A stretch of 55,134 nucleotides of DNA, from the NCBI GenBank assembly GCA_037481875.1, contig JBBFKY010000003.1, positions 1 through 55,134 of the forward strand, given 5' to 3'. The position numbers and the translations under genes are program-made. Origin of the DNA: Desulfosoma sp. (GTDB lineage Bacteria; Desulfobacterota; Syntrophobacteria; Syntrophobacterales; DSM-9756). The notes beneath the pieces were generated by a model. The model was not told the DNA's origin. It saw only the letters and a list, made by a program, of their open reading frames with translations, and searched no databases. Within the stretch, counting starts at the first letter, position 1. Each line of letters begins with the position of its first letter. Shown piece after piece: positions 8,102-15,493 of the stretch.

Positions 8102-8221
8102 AACAAATTCCTCCTTGAATTCTTCAATCGCGTCCCGTCGAATCCACGTTTTTCCCTTGCAAAGTCTAAGGCGCTAAGGACGCTATGGCCGCGGGTCGGG
8201 GCCTGCCGACACCGTAAAAGC

Positions 8222-9427
8222 TCAACGCATTTCCGCCGACGCTTTCTGAACTTTTGGAGTTCCGTTCAAAAACGATCGTGCCGTGTCACGTGCCCATCGA
8301 TCGGCTTCCTGAATCCGCTGCACCGAATCGGCCGGCATGACGGTGTGGGCGTCCATGACCCGAGCGATCAGCCCTGGAATGTCCGTAAATCCCAGCTGTC
8401 CCGAAAGGAAAGCTTCGACAGCGGTTTCATTGGCGGCATTGAGCACCGCGGGCATGGTACCGCCTGTTCGAGCCGCTTGATAGGCAAGATTCAAACAAGG
8501 AAAAGCTTCCATATCCGGGGGATAAAAAGTGAGAGAGCCCAAGGCAAAGAGATCCAGCCTCGGGGCTTTTACCGGTAAGCGTTCCGGGTACGACAGCGCG
8601 TAGGCGATGGGAATTTTCATGTCGGGCATGCCCAACTGTGCGATGACCGATCCGTCCACGTACTCCACCATGGAATGAACGATACTTTCCGGATGAATAT
8701 GCACCACCACAGCGTCCACAGGCACACCAAAGAGCCAATGGGCTTCGATGACTTCCAAACCCTTATTCATGAGAGTGGCGGAATCGATGCTGATCTTGGG
8801 ACCCATAGACCAATTGGGATGCCGCAATGCCGCCTGCGGTGTCACCGACTTCAGATCTTGCAAACTCTTTCCGAAAAACGGTCCCCCTGAAGCCGTAAGG
8901 AGCAGCCTTTGAACCGCGGTCCGGGAATGCCCTTGAAGCGCTTGAAAGATGGCGCTGTGTTCACTGTCCACGGGAATCAGTCGGCTTCCGCTGGACTGCA
9001 CCATTCGAGTTACCACTTCGCCGGCGATGACCAAAGTTTCCTTGTTGGCCAAAGCCACATCTTTTCCCGAAGCTACGGCAGCCACGGTGGGCAGAAGCCC
9101 GGCAGCTCCCACAATGGCCGAAACCACCATGTCCACATCGTCCAGAGACGCCAAACGGCAGTAGCCTTGCTCACCCCAAAAAATTTCCAAGGACCCCGAA
9201 CGGGATGGAAGAAGTTTTTCTAGAGCTTCAGCCGCGTCCTGGTCCTGCACGGCCACACACCGAGGTTTGACCTGGAGAATTTGATCCCGAAGACGTTCCA
9301 CGTTGCGGCCGGCCGCAAGGCCCACAATTTCAAAGCGATCGGGAAACCCGCACACCACTTCTATGGTGTTGACACCAATGGATCCCGTACTGCCGAGAAT
9401 GCTTAACCTTTTACGTCGTCGAACCAT
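8222..9427 (-). CDS. dxr: 1-deoxy-D-xylulose 5-phosphate reductoisomerase
   Basis: Dxr converts DXP to 2-C-methyl-D-erythritol 4-phosphate with NADPH, the second step of the MEP isoprenoid pathway. The nucleotide-binding motif GSTGSIGVNTIEV begins at about residue 10. Further conserved blocks are ALANKETLVIAGEVV, VDSEHSAIFQALQG, TASGGPFFG, SMGPKISIDSATLMNKGLEVIEAHWLF and HPESIVHSMVEYVDGS. The start at MVRRRKRLSILG leaves 8 bp after the cdsA stop; an upstream in-frame start at 9463 would overlap cdsA by 28 bp. No strong ribosome-binding site is seen, so coupling to cdsA is likely. 401 residues, normal. Confidence 0.97.
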   Translation of the reverse strand: MVRRRKRLSILGSTGSIGVNTIEVVCGFPDRFEIVGLAAGRNVERLRDQILQVKPRCVAVQDQDAAEALEKLLPSRSGSLEIFWGEQGYCRLASLDDVDMVVSAIVGAAGLLPTVAAVASGKDVALANKETLVIAGEVVTRMVQSSGSRLIPVDSEHSAIFQALQGHSRTAVQRLLLTASGGPFFGKSLQDLKSVTPQAALRHPNWSMGPKISIDSATLMNKGLEVIEAHWLFGVPVDAVVVHIHPESIVHSMVEYVDGSVIAQLGMPDMKIPIAYALSYPERLPVKAPRLDLFALGSLTFYPPDMEAFPCLNLAYQAARTGGTMPAVLNAANETAVEAFLSGQLGFTDIPGLIARVMDAHTVMPADSVQRIQEADRWARDTARSFLNGTPKVQKASAEMR

Positions 9428-9435
9428 GGAAAACT

Positions 9436-10263
9436 TCAAGCCAACCCTTGCGCGTACATCCACACGGTGGGAAACGCAAAAAGCAAGCTGTCCAAGCGAT
9501 CCAGCAATCCGCCGTGTCCCGGCAAAAGGGCGCTGGAATCTTTACAGCCGGCCATGCGTTTAAGCAGGGATTCCATAAGATCCCCAGCCTGCGCCACCAG
9601 TTCCGTCACAATCGAGACCATGAAAAGCGCCGGTACGCTTGCTCCTGTGTCTCGAAGAAACAGAAGACCAAACCCCGTGCCCATCACCGCTGAAGCGATA
9701 AGTCCACCCACAGCCCCTTCCACCGTTTTCTTGGGGCTGACCGCTTCGTAGAGCTTTCGACGCCCGATGGTCTTGCCTGTATAATAAGCTCCCACATCAC
9801 CAAAAACGATGACAAAAAGCACAAAAAACATCCAGGATCGACCATTGGGCAAGGCCCCTAAAAGCATGACAAAACCTAAGGGCATCGCCACATAAAACCA
9901 GCCGCCGAGGCTGATAAGGGCTCTGTGCAGGGCTTCCCGCGTAAGTGGGGCTAAGGCCAGTTGTTTCGCCCACATGGCAAAGACGGCAGCGACCGCCCAT
10001 ACCAAAATTCCTGCCGTGCCGAAAAGCCAGGCCGCCAAGGGAAACACGCCGCCAACGGTCATGGAAAACGTGAGTTCACGCGGGGTCAAAGCTGGAGACT
10101 GGATCATGGTTTCGTATTCCCAAAGACCCACCAAGGCTGCGGCGGTCACCACCACGGCCCAAAGCCATAGAGGCCCATAAGCCAACAAGGCCACCAGAGG
10201 AATAGCCAAGCCCAGGCCCGTGACCCATCGTTTGGCGTGGGAACTCCATGTTGAGGTGGTCAT
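9436..10263 (-). CDS. cdsA: Phosphatidate cytidylyltransferase CdsA
   Basis: CdsA makes CDP-diacylglycerol from phosphatidate and CTP, the precursor of all phospholipids. This multi-span inner-membrane protein has the family block GDVGAYYTGKTIGRRKLYEAVSPKKTVEGAVGG and the C-terminal signature region LVAQAGDLMESLLKRMAGCKDSSALLPGHGGLLDRLDSLLFA. Its 275 residues are normal. It lies in the uppS-cdsA-dxr order, although about 200 bp and a REP-like element separate it from uppS. Confidence 0.96.
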   Translation of the reverse strand: MTTSTWSSHAKRWVTGLGLAIPLVALLAYGPLWLWAVVVTAAALVGLWEYETMIQSPALTPRELTFSMTVGGVFPLAAWLFGTAGILVWAVAAVFAMWAKQLALAPLTREALHRALISLGGWFYVAMPLGFVMLLGALPNGRSWMFFVLFVIVFGDVGAYYTGKTIGRRKLYEAVSPKKTVEGAVGGLIASAVMGTGFGLLFLRDTGASVPALFMVSIVTELVAQAGDLMESLLKRMAGCKDSSALLPGHGGLLDRLDSLLFAFPTVWMYAQGLA

Positions 10264-10440
10264 TGGGGGTCTTTTCTCCAGTATAAGATGGCTGGCATCT
10301 TGTCCTCAAAGGGATGTGTCCTTGGCAGCGAAGGCATCCCGCAGACCGTCATGAAATGAGCGAGCCCAAACGCTCGAGACCCCGGGAAAAACGCGCCTTA
10401 TCTCATTTTCGGGCAGCCTCGTAAGGGCAAAGGCCCGATT

Positions 10441-10470
10441 GAGGGCGGATTCATGGGGCCGCCTCTACAC
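10441..10470. repeat. REP-like palindrome overlapping the uppS stop
   Basis: GGGCGGATTCATGGGGCCGCC followed by TCTACA is an imperfect copy of the dispersed repeat (consensus GGGGCGGAC, 6-nt loop, GTCCGCCCC, CTACA). Its right end supplies the TAG stop codon of uppS (10465-10467). The rest of the uppS-cdsA spacer holds nothing else I can identify. Confidence 0.7.
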
Positions 10471-11247
10471 AAGACAATCGGCTTGGGCACATGGTTCGGT
10501 CCGTGGACAACCTTCTTCACTCAATTGTTCACTTGTTTTGCCGAAACGCCGTTCACGCCTTTGGTATTCTCGAAGGGCCGCCACAAATTCCTGTTCTCGA
10601 AAATCCGGCCATAAAGTGTCCGTAATGTAAAGCTCCGCATAGGCGATCTGCCAGAGAAGAAAGTTGCTGACGCGACACTCACCGCTGGTGCGAATAACCA
10701 GATCCGGATCCGGTGTGTCCGCCGTCAAAAGATACGCCCCGAAAAGCTCGGGGCTCATCTCTTCCGGTTGGCGTCGTCCCTCCCGCACATCCTCGGCAAA
10801 AAGGCGCGCAGCTCGAGCGATTTCATGCCGGCCTCCGTAGTTCAGAGCCAGGTTCACGGTAAGTTTGTCAAAATGGGCCGTATCGCGAATGAGGGCCTGA
10901 AATTCGGCGTAGACGTCTTCGGGAATTCCGTCGGAATCGCCCACATGACGCACACGAATTTCGTTTTCAATCATGCGGGGTCGTTCCGATTTCAGAAACC
11001 GGCGAAATAATTGCCACAGAGCCTGAATTTCCGCCTGGGGCCTTTGCCAGTTTTCCTTGGAAAAGGCATAAAGGGTCAGGTAGGGAATACCGATTTTTCG
11101 AGCAGTTTCAATGACAGCCCGAACGGATTCCGCTCCCGCCTCGTGGCCCGCCACTCGGTTGAGCCATCTCTTTTTGGCCCATCGGCCGTTGCCGTCCATG
11201 ATGATGGCCACATGCCGAGGCAATCGTTCGGGATCGAGTCCTTCCAT
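10465..11247 (-). CDS. uppS: Undecaprenyl diphosphate synthase UppS
   Basis: Cis-prenyltransferase making the C55 carrier for peptidoglycan and LPS from farnesyl diphosphate and isopentenyl diphosphate. The catalytic region HVAIIMDGNGRWAKKR has D18. Later blocks include TLYAFSKENWQRP, NLALNYGGRHEI and TPDPDLVIRTSGECRVSNFLLWQIAYAELYIT. Its 260 residues are normal, with a Cys-rich tail (EEGCPRTEPCAQADCLV) that is not part of the core fold and reaches into a REP element. The gene starts 9 bp after the frr stop. Confidence 0.97.
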   Translation of the reverse strand: MEGLDPERLPRHVAIIMDGNGRWAKKRWLNRVAGHEAGAESVRAVIETARKIGIPYLTLYAFSKENWQRPQAEIQALWQLFRRFLKSERPRMIENEIRVRHVGDSDGIPEDVYAEFQALIRDTAHFDKLTVNLALNYGGRHEIARAARLFAEDVREGRRQPEEMSPELFGAYLLTADTPDPDLVIRTSGECRVSNFLLWQIAYAELYITDTLWPDFREQEFVAALREYQRRERRFGKTSEQLSEEGCPRTEPCAQADCLV

Positions 11248-11256
11248 GACATTTTC

Positions 11257-11814
11257 TTAGATCTCGAGGATTTCTTTTTCCTTGGCGGCGCTCAGTTCAT
11301 CGATCTTTTTGATGAAATCGTCCGTAATTTTCTGGACTTCTTCCTGGCCCTTGAACTGTTCGTCCTCGGAGATCTCTTTTTCCTTTTTCAAGTCTTTGAT
11401 CATTTCATTGGCGTCGCGCCGAATGTTGCGCACGGCGACCTTGGCTTCTTCCGCCATCTTTCGAACCAGCTTGACCAAATCCCGGCGCCGTTCTTCGGTC
11501 AAGGGCGGCACATGGATACGGATCACCTTGCCGTCGTTCATGGGAGTCAAGCCCAGTTCGGATTTCATGATGGCCTTTTCCACTTCACCGAGACAGCTTT
11601 GATCCCACGGTTGAATCATGATGGTTCGAGGTTCCGGAACCGTCAGGGTGGCCAACTGGTTCAGCGGAGTCGGTGTGCCGTAATATTCCACGCGAATGCC
11701 GTCCACCAAGGACACCGACGCTCTCCCCGTTCGAAGCCTTTTGAATTCCTTTTCCAGGGTCCCAACGGCTTTCTGCATGCGGTCTTTGGCATCTTCAAAG
11801 ACTTCACTGAGCAT
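11257..11814 (-). CDS. frr: Ribosome recycling factor
   Basis: RRF splits post-termination ribosomes together with EF-G. The start at [13 protein letters not shown] gives 185 residues, the standard length; an in-frame start at 11859 would add an unconserved 15-residue extension inside pyrH. Conserved regions are [67 protein letters not shown] and the C-terminal helix. The start overlaps the 3' end of pyrH by 11 bp, as expected for this operon. Confidence 0.98.
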   Translation of the reverse strand: MLSEVFEDAKDRMQKAVGTLEKEFKRLRTGRASVSLVDGIRVEYYGTPTPLNQLATLTVPEPRTIMIQPWDQSCLGEVEKAIMKSELGLTPMNDGKVIRIHVPPLTEERRRDLVKLVRKMAEEAKVAVRNIRRDANEMIKDLKKEKEISEDEQFKGQEEVQKITDDFIKKIDELSAAKEKEILEI

Positions 11815-12547
11815 TCGAGCCTCCCTCCACCAGGGTTCCCACGGGCTCCCCTGTGACAACCTTCAAAATGTTGCCGCTCTTTCTCAGGTTAAAGACAATC
11901 ACGGGAAGATTGTTGTCTCGAGCCATGGAAATAGCCGTAGCGTCCATGACCTTCAGATCCTTTTGCAGGACTTCATCAAAGGTCACACGATCAAATTTGC
12001 GGGCGTTGGGGACCTTGACGGGGTCGGCATCGTAGACCCCGTCCACCTTCGTGGCCTTGAGAAGCACCGAGGCTCCGATTTCCACAGCCCGCAACGCCGC
12101 CGCCGTGTCCGTCGTAAAGAAAGGCAGGCCGGTGCCCGCCGCAAAAATGACGATTCGCCCCTTTTCCAGGTGGCGAATGGCCCGGCGCCGAATGAAGGGT
12201 TCCGCCACTTCCTTCATGTCAATAGCCGACTGCACCCGCGTGGCCACACCTTGCTTTTCCAAAGCCTGCTGCAGGGCCAGAGCGTTCATCACGGTGGCAA
12301 GCATACCCACATAGTCGGCTGTAGCTCGGTCCATGCCCTGGGATGCGGCCGAGACACCTCGAAAGATGTTTCCCCCGCCGATCACCAAAGCCATTTCCAC
12401 TCCCAACCGATGGACCTGCACGATCTCTTGGGCAAATTCTTCCATCAACCTGGGGTCGATGCCGTAGGCGTTGTCACCCATGAGAGCTTCGCCGCTCAGT
12501 TTCAGCAGCACCCGACGGTAAATGGGACGCGCAGCGTCGGCCGTCAT
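11804..12547 (-). CDS. pyrH: UMP kinase PyrH
   Basis: Hexameric bacterial UMP kinase (amino-acid-kinase fold) phosphorylating UMP to UDP. Key blocks are [14 protein letters not shown] near the N-terminus, [59 protein letters not shown] and [15 protein letters not shown]. 247 residues is slightly longer than E. coli PyrH owing to a C-terminal tail. It begins 1 bp after the tsf stop codon, with AGGGG 7 nt upstream of the ATG. Confidence 0.98.
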   Translation of the reverse strand: MTADAARPIYRRVLLKLSGEALMGDNAYGIDPRLMEEFAQEIVQVHRLGVEMALVIGGGNIFRGVSAASQGMDRATADYVGMLATVMNALALQQALEKQGVATRVQSAIDMKEVAEPFIRRRAIRHLEKGRIVIFAAGTGLPFFTTDTAAALRAVEIGASVLLKATKVDGVYDADPVKVPNARKFDRVTFDEVLQKDLKVMDATAISMARDNNLPVIVFNLRKSGNILKVVTGEPVGTLVEGGSNAQ

Positions 12548-12548
12548 C

Positions 12549-13142
12549 TTAGGCCCCTAGCTGGTAGCGCACAAAACGACGAATCAAAATCCGTTCGCCT
12601 GTTTTGGCGATAAGTTCGTTAAGATAATCGGCGATGGTCTTGTCCGGATCCTTTACAAAGGCCTGTTCCATGAGAACGTTTTCTTCATAGAACTTGCGCA
12701 TCTTGCCTTCCACCATCTTTTCCACGATGTTCGCGGGTTTTCCCGATTCCTTTGCCTGTTCCATGAAAATGGCCCGTTCCCGTTCCACCACGTCCTGAGG
12801 CACATCTTCCCGCTGAATCCCCAGAGGATTCGTGGCCGCAATATGCATGGCCAGATCCTTGATAAAGGTCTGAAAATCTTCACTGCGGGCCGCAAAATCC
12901 GTCTCGCAGTTCACTTCCACCAGCACTCCGATTTTGCCTCCGGCATGAATGTAGGCATGGACCGCCCCTTCCGTGGCTTCCCGGCCTGCTCGTTTCATGG
13001 CCACCGCCAGGCCTTTTTTGCGAAGCAAATCCACAGCCTTTTCCATATCTCCACCGGTTTCCTGCAGAGCCTTTTTGCAGTCCATCATGCCGGCATTGGT
13101 CTTTTCCCTCAGTTCCCGCACCATACTGGATGTAATTTCCAC
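12549..13142 (-). CDS. tsf: Translation elongation factor Ts
   Basis: EF-Ts exchanges nucleotide on EF-Tu. GTG start behind AGGAGG at 8 nt. The N-terminal UBA-like domain [24 protein letters not shown] is classic, followed by [29 protein letters not shown] and a single core subdomain. At 197 residues it is the short form without the second long dimerisation module of E. coli EF-Ts. It lies 107 bp downstream of rpsB. That gap contains a small hairpin (TGTCCA and TGGACA arms around 13212-13238) without a T-run. Confidence 0.98.
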   Translation of the reverse strand: MEITSSMVRELREKTNAGMMDCKKALQETGGDMEKAVDLLRKKGLAVAMKRAGREATEGAVHAYIHAGGKIGVLVEVNCETDFAARSEDFQTFIKDLAMHIAATNPLGIQREDVPQDVVERERAIFMEQAKESGKPANIVEKMVEGKMRKFYEENVLMEQAFVKDPDKTIADYLNELIAKTGERILIRRFVRYQLGA

Positions 13143-13249
13143 GGAATCTTCCTCCTCAGTCTTTCCTTCCGAGCAACGAACTCAATCTTCGCCGCCGCCA
13201 TGAACCCTTGACGTGTCCAGGCACATTTCACGTGGACAAAAACAAGCTG

Positions 13250-14083
13250 TTAATCGAGATCGTCTTCGTCGTGCATGGCCGAAATGGGATTGATGATTTC
13301 CACTTCCGGACCGCCTTCTTCTTCCTGAAGCAGCATGCCCGCCGGCACCTCTTCCAGTCGTTCCATGTCCTTGTCACCCATGGCCTGGCGGGATTCTTCG
13401 TAACGGGCTCGACCCTCCACACACGCATCGGCGATGCGACCCGTGATCAGCTTGATGGAACGAATGGCATCGTCGTTTCCCGGAATGGGATAGTCGATCA
13501 CGTCCGGATCACAGTTGGTATCAATGATGGCCACCACGGGAATCCCCAAACGATTGGCTTCCTGAACCGCGATGCGTTCTTTTTGAGGATCCACCACATA
13601 GACGGCGCCGGGTAACCGAGTCATGCTTTTGATACCACCCAGGTTACGTTCCAGTTTTTCACGTTCTCGAGCCAGCTTCAGAACTTCCTTTTTGGGAAAG
13701 CGGTTCACGCTGCCGTCCTCAAACATGGCGTCCAATTCTTTGAGGCGGTCGATTCTCAACTTGATGGTCTTGAAATTGGTGAGCATGCCGCCAAGCCATC
13801 GATGATTGACGTAGAACATGCCACAGCGTTCCGCCTCTTCTCGAATGGTGTCCTGCGCCTGCCGCTTGGTGCCCACAAAGAGCACATTTTCGCCCGCCGA
13901 AGTGACATCGACCACGAATTGGTAGGCCGTGCGGAAAAGCTTGACCGTACGTTGCAGGTCGATAATGTAGATGCCGTTTCGAGCCCCAAAGATGTAAGGT
14001 TTCATCTTGGGGTTCCAACGTCGGGTCTGGTGCCCGAAATGGACACCGGCTTCCAAGAGTTGCTTCATAGAAATGGTGGACAT
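13250..14083 (-). CDS. rpsB: 30S ribosomal protein S2
   Basis: S2 joins the small subunit late and helps S1 bind. Family blocks are [118 protein letters not shown] and [14 protein letters not shown]. At 277 residues it has an acidic C-terminal extension ([20 protein letters not shown] and onward) compared with E. coli. It is the first gene of the minus-strand operon. Its leader carries unusual RNA structure, annotated separately. Confidence 0.99.
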   Translation of the reverse strand: MSTISMKQLLEAGVHFGHQTRRWNPKMKPYIFGARNGIYIIDLQRTVKLFRTAYQFVVDVTSAGENVLFVGTKRQAQDTIREEAERCGMFYVNHRWLGGMLTNFKTIKLRIDRLKELDAMFEDGSVNRFPKKEVLKLAREREKLERNLGGIKSMTRLPGAVYVVDPQKERIAVQEANRLGIPVVAIIDTNCDPDVIDYPIPGNDDAIRSIKLITGRIADACVEGRARYEESRQAMGDKDMERLEEVPAGMLLQEEEGGPEVEIINPISAMHDEDDLD

Positions 14084-14125
14084 ACGTTATCTCCTCTCCT
14101 TTTGGTTTGGCCTCCACCCCGCGTA

Positions 14126-14151
14126 AAAACCCCGGACCACAAGAGTCCGGG
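14126..14151 (-). terminator. Terminator-like hairpin inside the rpsB leader
   Basis: On the minus strand CCCGGAC-TCTTGTG-GTCCGGG is followed by GTTTTTA, a textbook intrinsic terminator shape with a perfect 7-bp GC-rich stem. It lies 43-68 nt upstream of the rpsB start and downstream of its promoter. No minus-strand gene precedes it, so it can only act on the rpsB transcript itself. Flanking complementary segments (14098-14106 with 14153-14161; 14115-14121 with 14164-14170) could form competing or pseudoknotted helices. Confidence 0.6.
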
Positions 14152-14195
14152 CACCAAAAGGGACGGGGTGTGTGGGCTGAGCTGAACCGAGGTTC

Positions 14196-14223
14196 TTTAT
14201 CACAAGCATTTTTGATGGCGCAA
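14196..14223 (-). promoter_or_regulatory. rpsB: Promoter of the rpsB operon
   Basis: Minus-strand TTGCGC (14218-14223), 16 nt, GATAAA (14196-14201) preceded by TGT. Initiation near 14189 would give a leader of about 105 nt containing the hairpin described above. Its -35 box abuts the divergent cysQ promoter. Confidence 0.55.
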
Positions 14224-14240
14224 CCAAAATCCTTTATCCT
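14212..14240 (+). promoter_or_regulatory. cysQ: Promoter of cysQ, overlapping the divergent rpsB promoter
   Basis: TTGATG (14212-14217), 17 nt, TATCCT (14235-14240), 21 bp before the cysQ start. The two divergent promoters share the 14212-14223 segment, so RNA polymerase probably cannot occupy both at once. Confidence 0.45.
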
Positions 14241-14261
14241 TTCAAGAAAGGGGCTTGCCTC

Positions 14262-15089
14262 ATGCATGCGTGGCTTTCGGACCTGGAAGATCTGGTGCGC
14301 TCCGCCGGGGATGCCGTCCTGGACGTGTATCATTCTGAATTTGCCGTGACCACTAAAGAAGACCGCACCCCTTTGACCCTTGCGGACCAAAGATCCCATG
14401 CGATTCTCGTTGAAGGGTTACGCCGAATCGACCCGACAATTCCGGTGCTTTCTGAAGAGGGGGCTGAGATTCCCTATGAGGAACGAAAACACTGGACTAG
14501 GTTTTGGCTCGTGGACCCTCTGGACGGGACCAAGGAATTCATTCGAAGAAACGGAGAATTTACCATCAATGTGGCTTTGATCGAAAACGGGCGGCCGGTG
14601 CTGGGATTGGTTCTGGTACCCGATCAGCAACGCTTGCTTCTGGGCGACGTGTTGAACGGATGCCTGGAAAAACATGAAGGATTCACTCGAAAGGTGGTGC
14701 TTAAGGAACCCGAGGCGGCCCAGCCTCTGGTGGTGGTGGCCACCCGTTCCCACCCCACACCGGAAATGGAAGTTTTCTTTCGGCACCTACCGCCTCATGA
14801 AAGGCTGTCGCGCGGAAGCGCCTTAAAGTTTTGCGCTGTGGCCGCCGGTGAAGCCCATTGTTATCCTCGGTTCGGACCCACCTGGGAATGGGATACAGCC
14901 GCCGGTCATGCCGTGGTGGAAGCCGCCGGTGGTGTGGTGGTGGATCCTCAGGGAAAGCCTCTGCGATACAACAAACCCGCTTTGATCAATGGGTATTTTT
15001 TGGTAGGGCCAAGCCTTGCCTGGATGGAAACCGTCGGCATTTTGGCCGCCGCACGCGCCGCCTGCCCGATTGGGAATCACCAATCGTGA
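14262..15089 (+). CDS. cysQ: 3'(2'),5'-bisphosphate nucleotidase CysQ
   Basis: Mg-dependent inositol-monophosphatase-fold phosphatase that hydrolyses PAP (from sulfate assimilation and acyl-carrier-protein maturation) to AMP. Metal-site motifs are LSEEGAEIPYEER (residues 63-75) and WLVDPLDGTKEFIRRNGEFTINVALI (from 82, with D85, D88 and T90). The C-terminal block GPTWEWDTAAGHAVVEAAGG provides the third metal aspartate. 275 residues, normal. AAAGGGG lies 9-10 nt before the ATG. It is a single-gene unit divergent from rpsB. Confidence 0.95.
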   Translation: MHAWLSDLEDLVRSAGDAVLDVYHSEFAVTTKEDRTPLTLADQRSHAILVEGLRRIDPTIPVLSEEGAEIPYEERKHWTRFWLVDPLDGTKEFIRRNGEFTINVALIENGRPVLGLVLVPDQQRLLLGDVLNGCLEKHEGFTRKVVLKEPEAAQPLVVVATRSHPTPEMEVFFRHLPPHERLSRGSALKFCAVAAGEAHCYPRFGPTWEWDTAAGHAVVEAAGGVVVDPQGKPLRYNKPALINGYFLVGPSLAWMETVGILAAARAACPIGNHQS

Positions 15090-15296
15090 ATCGTGAAAGG
15101 GAGAAGGGCTGTCGATTTCGGTTCGCCAGAACACGCCGACGCCTGAATGCCGTTTAACAAATCCGTGGAATCTCGGCTTGACAAAGGTGACGAAACCATG
15201 CTAGCAGGCTTTTGACGCGTTTCGGTAACGGTCCCGCTTTCGTGCAAGGGCTGTGCGGAGGGAAACGAGGGATATATGCAAGCAGGACGAGCCATA
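15090..15296. other. Spacer and putative promoter region upstream of the trp leader peptide
   Basis: No protein gene seen. A possible promoter is TTGACA (15178-15183), 18 nt, TAGCAG (15202-15207), which would start transcription about 80 nt before the leader peptide ATG. The -10 match is poor, so this promoter is tentative. Confidence 0.35.
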
Positions 15297-15335
15297 ATGC
15301 GCGTATGGTCATGGTGGTGGCAGGCCTGGACGTGA
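15297..15335 (+). CDS. trpL: trp leader peptide (five Trp codons)
   Basis: ATG CGC GTA TGG TCA TGG TGG TGG CAG GCC TGG ACG TGA encodes MRVWSWWWQAWT: five tryptophans in twelve residues, with three in a row. AGGA lies 9 nt upstream of the ATG. Trp is encoded by a single rare codon, so this density is far beyond chance. Together with the alternative hairpins downstream and the trpB-type gene, it marks a ribosome-mediated transcription attenuator. The peptide itself probably has no function beyond sensing charged tRNA-Trp. Confidence 0.88.
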   Translation: MRVWSWWWQAWT

Positions 15336-15447
15336 GCCTGCCCACCGAAGATCTTTGACGTTGCCTAAGATCGCGAGCCGTGGGTGAGGCTCTCTCCCCA
15401 TGGCTCTTTTTGTGCAGCAAAACGGCCGTGGGGTGAACCTCATGGCC
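15314..15447 (+). promoter_or_regulatory. Tryptophan attenuator: mutually exclusive RNA helices
   Basis: Six segments pair with their neighbours. A 15316-15325 (in the Trp codons) pairs with B 15336-15346 (10 bp, one bulge). B also pairs with C 15380-15390 (4+5 bp). C (15375-15384, GAGCCGTGGG) pairs with D 15397-15406 (10 bp). D (15396-15404, CCCCATGGC) pairs with E 15425-15433 (9 bp) plus an inner TTTTG/CAAAA stem. E pairs with F as the terminator. A ribosome stalled on Trp codons masks A, frees B to take C, lets D take E and so prevents termination. Completed or absent translation leads to C:D and E:F, giving termination. The sequence shows the pairings; the switching is inferred from known trp operons. 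Confidence 0.82.
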
Positions 15448-15453
15448 TTTTTT
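15424..15453 (+). terminator. Intrinsic terminator of the trp attenuator
   Basis: GGCCGTGGGG (15424-15433), TGAA tetraloop, CCTCATGGCC (15438-15447), then six T residues (15448-15453). The 10-bp stem has only two G-U wobbles. It ends 40 bp before the trpB start, so it must be bypassed for expression. Confidence 0.85.
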
Positions 15454-15493
15454 GTTGCCGGTGTTTTCAGAAAACTCTCATCAAGGAGGCGCT

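Noticed and set aside
11011-11856. 281-codon plus-strand frame across uppS, frr and pyrH
   Set aside because: Antisense to three certain genes; His/Phe-rich product without any recognisable motif.
15452-15493. Upstream in-frame start for trpB
   Set aside because: It would begin inside the attenuator terminator T-run; the ATG at 15494 has a strong AAGGAGG and matches the family N-terminus.
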